From assembly GCA_037178675.1 (NCBI GenBank), contig JAYMGJ010000578.1:1-64000 (forward strand): DNA of 64,000 nt, written 5' to 3'. The DNA is from Scleroderma bovista (lineage: Eukaryota > Basidiomycota > Agaricomycetes > Boletales > Sclerodermataceae). Shown piece after piece: positions 44,757 to 55,575 of the stretch. A program made the translations under genes and the position numbers. How positions within the stretch are numbered: position 1 is the first letter of the stretch; each line of letters opens with the position of its first letter. The notes beneath the pieces are model-generated. The model was not told the DNA's origin. It made no database searches and was given only the letters and a program-made list of their open reading frames with translations.

Positions 44757-47700
44757 AGAGCGGGGAGCATGGTTCACAGGACACGCGCATCCGAGTGCTG
44801 GATCATGCGACTCCCCGCAAAACTGTGGTATGTAATATATCGGAATCTTCTCCCTCTCCATCTATCTCTTCGGACCCTTTCAACCGAAGCTTCGTCCTTC
44901 CTTCTGACCCGTTTCTGTTCTCTACTTCATCTTCGCTCTCGCCCCCTGTCATTTCGGCTCTGCGGAGCTCGTTCTTCTATGACCATGTCACGCACGTGCT
45001 TAAATACAAGCCGGTTGCGAGAAAAATTAAACCAATAGCGTCTGCTACTCCTCCCGAATTCCGGGTTGAGCGCTTCAGGGTTGGCGACCCTCTGGCAGAC
45101 CTACCCGCTCTTCCTACTGACCCTCCAGAGTTCTTACCAGGCAAGCGGCTGACTGCCGAACGAGCAGAAGCGTTTGAGGTCGACCCCGCAGGGTTCCTGT
45201 GGCCACAGGAGCGCAAGCTAGTGTTATGGCTAGTCCGCACCCACGAAGAGGCTTTCGCTTGGGAAGTATCTGAGCGCGGAACGTTTCGCGAGGATATGTT
45301 CCCACCCCTGAAGATCCCAACGACAGACCACAAGCCCTGGGTCCATCGCAACATCCCGATTCCACCCGCGATTTACCCAGAAGTAGTGCGCATTATCAAA
45401 GAAAAGATCTCGGCCGGTGTGTATGAACCCTCTACTTCTTCTTATCGCTTGCGATGGTTCTGTGTGGTCAAGAAGGACGGGAAGTCGCTGCGACTGGTGC
45501 ACGACCTGCAGCCTCTCAATGCAGTCTCCATCCAGGATGCGGCGGTTCCCCCGTTCGTCGAGACTATAGCAGAGGCCTTCGCAGGGCACTCTGTCTTCGG
45601 AATCCTTGACCTCATGGTTGGCTATGATCATCGAACCATCCATGAGGATTTCCGCGACCTTACTACCTTCCAATCCCCTGTAGGGTCTTTGCGACTCACC
45701 AAACTCCCTATGGGCTACACTAACGCTGTCCAGATATTTCACGGGGACGTGTGTTGGATCCTACAGGAGGAGATATTGGACGTCACTGTCCCTTTCATTG
45801 ATGACTGCCCCGTAAAAGGGCCTAAAACGCGCTACGAGAGACCTGACGGGTCGTACGAGACAATTCCCGGAAACCCCGGGATCAGGCGCTTCATTTTCGA
45901 ACACCTAACAAATATGAACCGCGTGCTGCAGAGATTAAAGCATGCAGGTGCTACGGTGTCTGCCAAGAAATTCGTTCTGGCGGCACCATCTATAGTGGTA
46001 GTGGGACACAAAGTGTCGTATGAGGGACGTGTCCCTGACAAGTCCAAAGTCCAGAAGATACGAGATTGGCCCTATTGCACTAACGTGACAGAGGTCCGAG
46101 GGTTCCTAGGACTCTGCAGCTATTGTCGAATCTTCATCAAAGACTTCGCAAAGCATGCCCGACCTCTGGTCGAACTAACGCGCAAGGACGCTCCATTTTT
46201 GTTTGAAGATAGGCAACGCGAATCCATGGATTACCTCAAGCACGCAATCATCTATTCGCCAGCGCTCCAACCTATCAATTACGAGAGCGATCTGCCGGTG
46301 ATCCTAGCCGTCGACACCTCTAGTATAACGGTGGGGTATGTCCTCATGCAGCTAGACGAAGAGGGGCGACGCTACCCTGCGCGATTCGGGTCAATCTCCC
46401 TGAACGACCGTGAGCGGAGGTATAGCCAAGCAAAACTCAAGCTTTTCGGGCTCTTCAGGGCGCTACGAGATGTGCGCTTATACATCTTCGGGGTCAAGCG
46501 GTTAGTCGTGGAGGTAGACGTGCGCTACATAAAAGGGATGATCAACAATCCCGACCTGCAACCTAACGCGACGATCAACCGCTGGATAGCCGGCATTCTC
46601 TTATTTTCATTTGAGCTAACACATGTTCCAGCAGATAGGCATGCGGCGCCAGATGGTCTATCGAGACGCCCGCCGGCTCCTGAGGACCCACCACCAGCGG
46701 ATGACTACGAAGACTGGGTCGATGACTGCGGAGCATTTGCCATAGAACTCTTTAATAGGCGAACCCCGGGTCATTTGACGCGTATCATGTCCCCCTTTTC
46801 ATTTTTCTCAGTCCTTCGCAGCCAGAACAGAGCTGACGGATCCTCTCCGACAGGTACTCCGGATGTCACCCAAGCAGAGGCCCCCCTGCCTCAGGCCGAG
46901 CCTCTGATACCGAGGTCGGACAAAGTGCGCGACATGGATGACCGCCTGGAGCAGGTCCGCGAGTTCCTAACCTCAGAAAGTCGTCCGAGCGCGCTGTCCG
47001 ATCAAGAGTTCGAGGCTCTCGTCCGTCGTGCCATACGCTACTTCTTGCGCAGGGGCAAGCTATGGCGCAAAGAGCGTGGCGGACGACACCAGGTAGTTGC
47101 ACGTCCGCACAAGCGCTACTCCCTTATGAAGGAAGCGCACGACGAGCTAGGCCACAAGGGCGCGTTCTCTGTGCGCTCTCGTCTTCTCGTACGCTTCTGG
47201 TGGCCCATGCTGGAGCAGGATGTGAAGTGGTATGTCCGAACATGTCACGAATGCCAAGTGCGTCGGATGGACAAGTTGCACGTCCCTCCAGTTGTCGCTT
47301 TGCCTCAGCCTCTCTTCTACAAGGCGTATATGGATACATTCCTAATGCCGAAGTCGGGTGGTTACCGATACGTCACCCAGGCTCGCTGTTCTCTCACCGC
47401 ATACCCAGAATGGCAAATGCTTCACTCCGAAACGGGGAAGGCAATCGGGAGGTTCATTTTCGAACACATCCTGTGTCGGTGGGGTGCCGTAGGGGAGATC
47501 GTTACAGACAATGGCAGTCCATACGTTCTGGCGCTCGATTGGCTCGCGGAAAAATATGGTATCCGTCACATCCGCATCTCTCCTTATAACGCACAGAGCA
47601 ACGGAGTTGTAGAGCGGCGTCATCGGGACGTACGCGAAGCGCTCGTGAAGAGCTGTGCTGGAGAGGCATCCCGGTGGTCTGAATTCGCGCATTCGGTCTT

Positions 47701-48304
47701 CTGGGCTGAACGTGTCACCACGCACAAGGCAACCGGGTTCTCGCCCTATTACATGGCGCACGGAGTGGAGCCCCTACTCCCCTTTGATCTAGTGGAAGCG
47801 ACGTTTCTGGTCCCTGTCGACTCCCTAGAGATGACAACCATGGAGCTGATCGCCCACAGGGCGCGCCAGTTGCAGAAGCGCCCAGAGGACCTGGCACGTA
47901 TCCACGAGCGGGTCCTCCAAGCCCGCTACACATCTGCAAAGCATTTTGCTGAGCAGTATAGACGAACAATGAAAGACTTCGACTTCGTACCTGGTGCGCT
48001 AGTCTTAGTTCGTAATTCGCGCGTCGAACACGAGCTGGATCGGAAGACGAAGCCTCGGTACCTGGGTCCCATGGTCATCGTAAGGCGCACGCGTGGTGGC
48101 TCCTATATCCTGGCCGAGTTGGACGGTTCTGTCTCCAAAACATGGTATGCAGCATTTCGACTTCTCCCGTATTATCCACGTTCCAGCGAACGCATCACCG
48201 TGACTCATCTGACCGGTCTCTCCGACCATGAACTAGATAAAGCCATCGACGAATCCCTCCCTGAACCCAAGGAAGAAATGTTCCCCGAGGACCTAGAGGA
48301 CTAG
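44609..48304 (+). CDS. pol: Gy-N Pol: RT, RNase H, integrase
   Basis: The open frame begins at 44609 inside gag (-1 frame). The clear protein starts near 44795 and runs 1,169 codons to TAG at 48302-48304. RT motifs: ILDLMVGYDHRTIHEDFRDL (motif A with Asp), LPMGYTNAVQIFHGDV, and catalytic FIDDCPVKGP at about residues 334-337 (F replaces the usual Y, as in Gy-H). The RNase H part has AVDTSSITVGYVLMQ and RRYSQAKLKLFGLFRAL. Integrase: HDELGHKGAFSVRSRLL and CHECQVRR finger, catalytic D in MDTFLMPK, D in VTDNGSPY, E in NGVVERRHRDVREAL, and a C-terminal KPRYLGPMVIVRRT segment. No chromodomain. It copies and integrates the element. All catalytic residues are present. Confidence 0.93.
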   Translation, partial: PQLGDSAYDAHTTALATFPRAALFARRGRRRASPPALWGLYPPNKPGFLESGEHGSQDTRIRVLDHATPRKTVVCNISESSPSPSISSDPFNRSFVLPSDPFLFSTSSSLSPPVISALRSSFFYDHVTHVLKYKPVARKIKPIASATPPEFRVERFRVGDPLADLPALPTDPPEFLPGKRLTAERAEAFEVDPAGFLWPQERKLVLWLVRTHEEAFAWEVSERGTFREDMFPPLKIPTTDHKPWVHRNIPIPPAIYPEVVRIIKEKISAGVYEPSTSSYRLRWFCVVKKDGKSLRLVHDLQPLNAVSIQDAAVPPFVETIAEAFAGHSVFGILDLMVGYDHRTIHEDFRDLTTFQSPVGSLRLTKLPMGYTNAVQIFHGDVCWILQEEILDVTVPFIDDCPVKGPKTRYERPDGSYETIPGNPGIRRFIFEHLTNMNRVLQRLKHAGATVSAKKFVLAAPSIVVVGHKVSYEGRVPDKSKVQKIRDWPYCTNVTEVRGFLGLCSYCRIFIKDFAKHARPLVELTRKDAPFLFEDRQRESMDYLKHAIIYSPALQPINYESDLPVILAVDTSSITVGYVLMQLDEEGRRYPARFGSISLNDRERRYSQAKLKLFGLFRALRDVRLYIFGVKRLVVEVDVRYIKGMINNPDLQPNATINRWIAGILLFSFELTHVPADRHAAPDGLSRRPPAPEDPPPADDYEDWVDDCGAFAIELFNRRTPGHLTRIMSPFSFFSVLRSQNRADGSSPTGTPDVTQAEAPLPQAEPLIPRSDKVRDMDDRLEQVREFLTSESRPSALSDQEFEALVRRAIRYFLRRGKLWRKERGGRHQVVARPHKRYSLMKEAHDELGHKGAFSVRSRLLVRFWWPMLEQDVKWYVRTCHECQVRRMDKLHVPPVVALPQPLFYKAYMDTFLMPKSGGYRYVTQARCSLTAYPEWQMLHSETGKAIGRFIFEHILCRWGAVGEIVTDNGSPYVLALDWLAEKYGIRHIRISPYNAQSNGVVERRHRDVREALVKSCAGEASRWSEFAHSVFWAERVTTHKATGFSPYYMAHGVEPLLPFDLVEATFLVPVDSLEMTTMELIAHRARQLQKRPEDLARIHERVLQARYTSAKHFAEQYRRTMKDFDFVPGALVLVRNSRVEHELDRKTKPRYLGPMVIVRRTRGGSYILAELDGSVSKTWYAAFRLLPYYPRSSERITVTHLTGLSDHELDKAIDESLPEPKEEMFPEDLED

Positions 48305-48665
48305 AAGACCCTTTCCTCACATCATCACGCAGGTCTCTCAGTTTTCGTCTTTTGGTTCTTGTTCTTTTCTGTCTCCTCTCTTCATTCTCTTCGGACCTTG
48401 TTTTTTTTTCCCTCGCACAAGGACTTTCTGCCGCTAGCGTTCGCTTTCTTTTTCTTTCTTTCCTTCTCTTCCTCGCTCCCTGGACTACCAGTACATGTTC
48501 CTCAATTTCATACACACGTCGTGGATATAATCCCGTTCAACCCTTCTATGGTACATGGACTTATAGGGGTCCGAAACGACCCAAGAAAAGACTTAATAGC
48601 AATGCATATACGGATACTGCCTTCGGTCGCGCACAACGCGCACCTACTGTACGATACGGTCTCAT
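48305..48665. other. Gap between convergent pol and antisense gene of Gy-N
   Basis: 361 bp with no gene. It is rich in pyrimidine runs (ttttttttccctcgc, ctttctttttctttctttcc) and is where transcripts from both strands would end or overlap. Confidence 0.6.
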
Positions 48666-50044
48666 TTACTGTTCCCTCTTTCCTCTCTTGTTACTGAAAA
48701 GGCGGAGCTTGTGTTGAAGGTCCCACAGCACAGCCTGGATGTCCACATGCTCGCGCATCAGCCTGGCTTGGCGTTGGCTGATGTCGTCCAGCGAGTCTTG
48801 GAGGTCTGCGATGTCGTAGTCCTCAGAGGAGCGACGCGGAAGGGTGACGGAACAAGACGGTCGAGGTGGAGAGGCGGGGAGCGCAGAACGGACGCGCTTG
48901 AGAGGAGGCGAAACCTTCAGTCGCAAGTCAGGGGCGGACACCAGTGGGACGGGTACAGCTGTCCCCTCCGATTCTGCAACAGGGGACAGAGAAGCGGGCG
49001 ATGGTGTGGAAGGAGAGGGAGTCGCCGACTGGCGTGCTAGCTTTCCAGGAAGGCGGATGGTAGGACGAGCTGTAGGGGCGACCGTACCAGCGACCTCGCG
49101 CTTGCGCTGTCAGGCATCAGTAGGCGCCAACTCTAGTGCTCGCGTCACTCACCTTCTGCTTAGTTTTCGGACCCGCGCCCTTCGCGACGTTAGAGCACCC
49201 GTGACGTTGCGTTTTGCATCGCGCACACCCACCGGTAGTAGGCCCAGTACAGATCGTACCTCCCTCGACACAGTGCGCGCAGGGGCGTTCAGGGTAGGCA
49301 ACAGCAGCCATCTGCTGCTCGTTCGTCTGGTCGTAGTCCACCTCCTTCGCGATCGTTATCACGGGACTGCACAAGTGTGGGGGAGACTCACCTTTAAGTT
49401 TCCGTCAGCCCCTCGGATCGTAACGCGGCAGAAGTGAGCAGACCCGGGTCTTGCAGAGACAGGTGGGCGCTTGATAAGAATCTACCTGCATTAGTTGCAT
49501 TTCAGAACACGGTATAACGACGTACCTCCACTACGGGTTTGGCAGGAGCCTTGCTGCGACGCCCAGTTGCTTGGCCCTTCGACGTCCCTTCTTCGCTGCG
49601 AACGGCGGATGCCCCCTCAGCCACGGTCGACCGCGTTTGGTCAGGGACGGCAGCCGCGGTAGGATGGAGCGTCGAGTCAAGGAGGTGCTTCACTGAGTCG
49701 GCATGCGCAAGCTTCTTTGAAGACGCTGACCAGGCCAGCCGGTAACTTAGATAGAGCGACGCCAGCCTTGCTCGCTGCTGCTACGGTGTCCTCAACGCCA
49801 CGCTGACAGATCGCAGTCAGCCACCCGAACGCTCGCGGTTATGATTGCTATCTACCTTAGCCGCCCGCCAGTTGCGAATGTACGTGGCAGCGTCGACGTC
49901 TTCCGGGTCGTCGTGCGGAACGGGTCTCCCTGCAATCTCTGCCTTGTCAAGCACCTCTCGCCAGCGGGTTTCGATCTCTTGCTCGTCAGAGGGTGTAAGG
50001 GTGAGGGACTTGAGAGAAGCGAGAAAGATGTTGCCGTGAGACAT
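48666..50044 (-). CDS. Antisense gene of Gy-N: five-exon Zn2Cys6-like protein (~387 aa)
   Basis: Proposed exons on the minus strand: 50044-49856, 49777-49526, 49481-49392, 49344-49153, 49106-48666. Donors read GTAGAT, GTACGT, GTGAGT, GTGAGT. Introns are 44-78 nt and every joint is phase 0, giving 63+84+30+64+146 codons. Acceptors 1 and 3 have alternatives in the same frame (49780 and 49326). Exon 4 encodes C-x2-C-x6-C-x7-C-x2-C-x6-C (CAHCVEGGTIC and CARCKTQRHGC), exactly the fungal Zn2Cys6 spacing, followed by a basic stretch. Exon 5 holds a Ser/Pro-rich part and a helical C-terminus (DIADLQDSLDDISQRQARLM) that may form a coiled coil. It converges with pol. An upstream ATG at 50131 is also in frame. 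Likely a nuclear DNA-binding protein. Function unknown. Confidence 0.72.
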
Positions 50045-50200
50045 GGCTGTCGAAGAATGAAGGTAGGGGAGGACGGGCGTGAAGATGGACGCGGCGGACG
50101 AAGGGACAATAGGGAGGACATGCGCTGACACCCTTTTACATGCTTTTCAAGCGAGGCGCTGATTAAGCAAGTACGTGACCAGGGACGGTCACATTCTGAA

Positions 50201-50212
50201 GCCCCCGGGAGG
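50201..50212 (+). other. Possible polypurine tract of Gy-N
   Basis: gcccccgggagg directly before the 3' LTR. Only the last six bases are purine, so this is a weak tract. Confidence 0.35.
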
Positions 50213-51936
50213 TGTAGAGACACCCGGGTCTCTAGGCGCACAGCTCCCTAGCTGTCACACCCTAAGCCCTGCGAGAGACCCACCTAGATGCGCCCCCGCG
50301 CCCGTCCACTTGCATCTGTTCGATCGCATCACACCCGACTCGCTCGCTCGCTCGCTCGCGCGAGTGCATCCGTGGCTGCTGCGCGCCCGATCACTCGCAC
50401 GGGTGTAGTCGCGACTCGTCTCGCATCGCACTCGATCACGTCACGTCCAACCCGCTCGTGTTCTCTCTTGTGCCAGTGTATCCGCGGCTGCTGTGCGCCC
50501 GATCGCTCGCACGGGTATAGCCACGACTCAACTCGCAGACCACCCGATCGCGTCCCATCCAACCCGCTCGCGTTCTCTCTTGTGCCAGTGTATCCGCGGC
50601 TGCTGTGCGCCCGATCGCTCGCACGGGTGTAGCCACGACTCGACCCACAGACCACCCGATCGCATCCCGTCCAACCCGCTCGCATTCTCTCTCGTGCGAG
50701 CATATCCGCGGCTGCTGTGCGCCCGATCGCTCGCACGGGTGTAGCCACGACTTGACTCGCAGATCACCCGATCGCATCCCGTCCGACCCGCATGCTCGCC
50801 CGCCCACTCACATCTGTTCGATCGCATCACACCCGACTCGCTCGCGCGAGTGCATCCGTGGCTGCTGCGCGCCCGATCACTCGCACGGGTGTAGTCGCGA
50901 CTCGTCTCGCATCGCACTCGATCACGTCACGTCCAACCCGCTCGCATTCTCTCTCGTGCGAGTGTATCCGCGGCTGCTGTGCGCCCAATCGCTTGCACGG
51001 GTGTAGCCACAACTTGACTCGCAGACCACCCGATCGCATCCCGTCCGACCCGCATGCTCGCCCGTCCACTCGCATCTGTTCGATCGCGTCACACCCGACT
51101 TGCTCGCTCGTGCGAGTGCATCCGTGGCTGCTGTGCGCCCGATCACTCGCACGGGTGAAATCGCGACTCAATGCACAGACCACCCGAACACTCGCCCAAG
51201 CTCAAGTAGGACCCGACTCGACCACCCTCGCTCACTCGCACGCAAACGCAACCACCCGCGACCCTGTTAAGCTGTTCCGGTCCTCCCTCTTTTGTACACT
51301 TCGCGTCATGGGTACGTCTTCGCGCCCGTCTCCCTTGCTAGAGTTTCCCACTTCTTTATGTCATCTGTTGATGCTCGGGTGCCTGTTACTCGGTTGTGGA
51401 CCCTTTTCGTTATGTCAGATAGTGCCAGAGTGCGCACCATTTCCCTTATTTAGACTAGAGTTACCGCTTAGACGCGCTTGGAGCGCTACAGTGTTTCCTG
51501 ACCCTTATGTTCCGTACATTGGTCCTAGGGCCACATATACCTTACCCTGGAAGAATGCAACATTCTTTTTCTCCCCCTCATAGCAAGAGTAAGAGCCCCA
51601 GCTTCTACGTGAGGTTTCAGTTTGTTCAAGGTCTCATCGTCGCATCTTATCGTATTCGCTCGTTTCGTCGTATCATTTCGTCTTTCGCCGTGTGTCCCTC
51701 ACTTTCGCATACGTCTCTCCTCCGCTCTCTAGGGAACTCTCTAGGCTTTTGACCAGAGCGCTCCTCGCGCTCTCTCGTCCACTCTCTTTTCCACTGCGCT
51801 GCTCGTCACACCCCACCCCTTGCTAGTCCGAGTGCTCTGTGCACCTTCCTTCGCTTTTCCGACTCTACCAGTTTGAGCCAGACCCAGTTCCCTTGGGCGG
51901 ACCTGTTTTGCACCCTTCCGGAACTAACCTTCTACA
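50213..51936 (+). repeat. 3' LTR of Gy-N (1,724 bp)
   Basis: 498 bp longer than the 5' LTR. The difference is explained by four extra array units (three of 112 bp, one of 150 bp) and three extra CTCG tetramers near 50341. Outside the array the two LTRs differ at only a handful of bases. Confidence 0.95.
50330..51190. repeat. 112-bp tandem array in the Gy-N 3' LTR
   Basis: The core ggctgctg-x-gcgcccgatc recurs at 50374, 50486, 50598, 50710, 50860, 50972 and 51126: spacings 112, 112, 112, 150, 112 and 154. Units carry ctcgcacggg and are rich in CpG. Apparent ORFs on both strands here are by-products of the repeat. Confidence 0.92.
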
Positions 51937-51940
51937 ACGT

Positions 51941-54900
51941 ACGCCTTTGCTTACTATGCCACATGTTTTTGATTCTTTTTGTACTACCAATGGTCTTTAT
52001 ACTCACTTTGACCGGAATGTCGTAAAACTACCGAACTCTCCCCAAGTATCCTGATCCTATTTTGATTCATTTTATGCTGATCTTTTACCTACCTCTGTTG
52101 TTCCAAGTTGTTCTTCATCCCATCCCACTCCCGCTCCAGTTGACTTACATTTATCCCAGCCTTTCTTCACTTTCAGCGATTTTTGTGATTTACTGTACTT
52201 TAGGCACTGTATTTCTACAGACTCTGAAGATCTTGACGATGAATTAGGCCAATGGTGCCTTGGCGCTTACAAACGTGTGGATCGGAAAGTCAAACTGGTT
52301 CCCGGTCGTTATCCAGAAGACGCCCGCGTTCATCGTCAATTCCCCGAAAATCCCCTCGACTCACTCACTCCACTCACTCCCCTGCCACCCGACTTCATTC
52401 CCACGAAGAAGCTTACCAATGAGCGCCTGGCTTCTATGAAACTTAACTCTGATGGCTTCCTCTGGCCAGAAGAAGAAAAACTTTTTGCACATGTCATGAA
52501 GCTTAATGAAGCGGTGCTAGCCTTTGACGAATCGGAACGCGGCAATTTTCGCTCAGACTACTTCTCCCCTTACATCATCCCGGTCCTACCCCATGAGCCA
52601 TGGGAGTACCGCAACATCCCTATCCCTCCTGGCATCTGCGAACGTGTTATCCAGCTGCTTAGAGACAAGATCGCAGCCGGACTCTATGAACCTGCCCAGT
52701 CGTTGTATCGCTCCAAGTGGTTCTGTGTTATGAAGAAGAATGGAAAGATCCGGATTGTCCATGATCTGCAACCTCTCAATAAGGTTACAATCAGAGATGC
52801 CGGAGTTCCACCTATTTTGGATGACTTTGTCGAACCATTCGCCGGTCGGCAATGTTACACGGTCTTTGATCTCTTTTCCGGATTTGATGCCCGCCAACTG
52901 CATCCTGGTAGTCGAGATCTCACGTCATTCATGACTCCCCTCGGTCTCTTACGACATACCGCCATGCCACAAGGCTACACCAACTCTCCTTCCGAATTCC
53001 AGAATTGTACTAGTTTCATCTTACAGGATGAGATCCCACACGTAGCCAACGTATTCATCAATGATCTTCCAATCAAAGGCCCTGCAACATGCTATAATGA
53101 TGCCAATGGCAACGCTGAAACCCTGCCAGCCAACCCAGGGATTCGTCGCTTCATTTGGGAACATGCTGTAGATGTGCACCGGATTATGCATCGCTTTGCG
53201 CATGCAGGCGGAACGTTCTCTGGTCCAAAGACCCAACTCTGCCGTCCTCGTGTTTTGATTCTTGGCCAAGAATGCCATCCTGATGGTCGCTCTCCCGACC
53301 ATGGCAAAGTCAAGAAGATCTTAGATTGGCCTCCCCTTGCAACGCTGAAGGATGTGTGCTCATTTCTAGGTCTCTGTGGAACTGTGCGCATCTGGATTGC
53401 CAACTATTCCCTCCTCGCTCATCCTCTCATCAATCTCTACCGCAAAGACACTCCTTTCGTTTGGGACACCCCCCAGCAAGACGCTTTCGATGCCTTGAAG
53501 ATCGCTGTCTCTTCCGCTCCCTCCCTTCATCCCATCGATTATTCCACAGATCTCCCTGTCATTATCTCAGTCGACACCAGCTATATCGCCATCAGATTCA
53601 TCCTGTCCCAGTATGATGAGTCTGGTCACAAACATCCTGCTCGTTATGGCTCACTTCCTATCAATGAACGCGAATCTCGCTATAGTCAGCCCAAACTCGA
53701 GTTATATGGTCTATTCCGTGCACTTCGTCACTATCGTCTCTTTCTTTACGGTGTCAAGAACCTCCATGTTGAAGTCGATGCAAAGTACATCAAGGGTATG
53801 CTTAATGATCCTGACCTCCAACCTAACGCTACTATCAATCGCTGGATCGAAGGTATACTCTTATTTGACTTTAAACTAATTCACGTTCCAGCCACTCATC
53901 ACCAAGGACCTGATGCGCTCTCTAGGCGTCAGCCCTCTGAAGAGGAGATAGAAGATGGTGAAAGAGATGCTGAAGACGCTGATGAATGGCTAGAAGATCT
54001 TTTGTTTTGTACCGCCGCCCACCCTCTTTCTTATGACCCCATTACGCTCCCTTCATTCCTGTCTCAAGATACGACTCAAGACGTTATTCTACGACAAATT
54101 CTCCACTTCCTCCAAACGACTCAACTCCCATCATTCCCCTCCAACACCGCTCATAAACATTTCATCAGACGCTCCCTTCAATTCTTTATTCGTTCTGGCC
54201 AACTGTTCAAATGTCGAGGCCCTCGTACTCCAACTAAAGTCATCTTTGATCCTGATCTCCGTGCGCAACTTCTCAATCAAGCCCATGAAGACCTTGGGCA
54301 CCGTGGAGTATTTGGAGTATTCCAAGCTGTCAGGGATCGCTTCTATTGGCCACAGATGTACTCAGACATTGCCCACCACATTCGTTCTTGCCATGAATGC
54401 CAGATTCGCAGCACTTGCAAAGTTGAAATTCCCCTCACTGTCTCTCCATCTCCCCGAATCTTCATGAAGATCTACGTTGATGTCATGCTCATGCCAAAAG
54501 CTCGTGGCTATCGCTATCTTGTTGCTGCTCGCAATGATCTCTCCCTTGCTGCTGAAGGCCATGCTCTCAAGCATGCCAGTTCAGACAGCCTAGCCAAGTT
54601 TTTCTGGGAAGAAATTATTTGCCGTTACGGAGTTATTGCCCAGATCGTCACTGACAATGGCAGTGAGGTCAAGGGTGCATTCGAGAAACTCATGCAGCGA
54701 TACTCTATTCCCCAAATCCGCATCTCCCCCTATAATTCCAAAGCCAATGGAGTTGTAGAGCGTGGACACTTTACTATCCGTGAAGCTATTATCAAGTCCT
54801 GTGAAGGCAATCTCAATCTATGGCCCACCAAGGTCCATCACGCTTTCTTTGCAGACAAAGTCATCACCTGTCGTTCTACTGGATTCAGCCCCTACTACCT

Positions 54901-55432
54901 CCTTCATGGTCTCGATCCTGTCCTCCCATTTGATCTCTTTGAGGCTACCTATCTTGTTGAAGGCTTCTACTCTGAGATGACCTCAGAGGAGCTTCTTTCC
55001 CTGCGCATCAGACAATTGGAGAAAAGATCAGACGATTTCCATGATGCATTTACTACTCTACAGAAGACCCGCCTCCGTTCCAAAGCCCAATTTGAGAAGA
55101 GATATACCAGACGTCTATTCAAGTCCTCCTACCAGCCTGGAGACCTTGTCTTGGTTCGCAACAGCCAAGTGGAGAAAGAATTAGATCGTAAATCAAAGCC
55201 ATGTTACCTTGGCCCCTTTGAAGTTGTTCGTCGCACTCAAGGTGGCTCATACGTCCTGAAGGAAATGGATGGAACTGTCTCAGCTCGAGGCATAGCTGCA
55301 TTCTGCCTTATCCCTTATTATTCCCGACACACTCCTTTGCCCGACTCTATTCTCCCTAACGATGATGAAAGTGATGATGAAAACACCAATGAAAATGGAG
55401 AAAAAGATTATGACTCTGACGACTCATCATGA
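51941..55432 (+). pseudogene. pol: Gy-H Pol: RT, RNase H, integrase (RT active site FIND)
   Basis: The frame continues from before Gy-N across the empty site to a TGA at 52052-52054, then stays open to 55432. The main ORF from 52277 has 1,051 codons. RT: VFDLFSGFDARQLHPGSRDL, MPQGYTNSPSEFQ, and FINDLPIKGP at about residues 260-263, where Asn (codon 53060-53062) replaces the first catalytic Asp. RNase H: SVDTSYIAIRFILSQ and ESRYSQPKLELYGLFRAL. Integrase: HEDLGHRGVFGVFQAV, CHECQIRS, YVDVMLMPK, VTDNGSEVKG, NGVVERGHFTIREAI and KPCYLGPFEVVRRTQGG. An acidic tail ends it. Close homolog of Gy-N pol. The Asp loss should abolish polymerase activity. Confidence 0.9.
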
Positions 55433-55575
55433 TGCCCAATATGCCCTCATGCTATGTCATATGCCCCCTATGCTTCCTCGTCTATGCTCCCCCATGCCAG
55501 TCTTCCCAGCTCTTTTTGTTGTCCCACCCTCCTTGTTCGCAATCAGGGACGATTGCATTTCATGTCGCCTGTGGA

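Larger units (their letters stand above)
40891..51936 (+). mobile_element. Gy-N: complete 11-kb Ty3/Gypsy element with antisense gene
   Basis: LTR (40891-42116), primer site (42121), gag-protease (to 44756), pol (44609-48304), a convergent spliced gene on the minus strand (50044-48666), purine-rich tract, LTR (50213-51936), flanked by ACGT. All coding parts are open with intact catalytic motifs, making it the youngest and only plausibly active element here. Its proteins are close in type to Gy-H (F-x-D-D clade, no chromodomain). Confidence 0.92.

Noticed and set aside
50288..51583. Long overlapping ORFs on both strands (up to 263 codons) in the Gy-N LTR
   Set aside because: Produced by the 112-bp array, whose period keeps several frames open. 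The matching ORF in the other LTR has a different length with array size.
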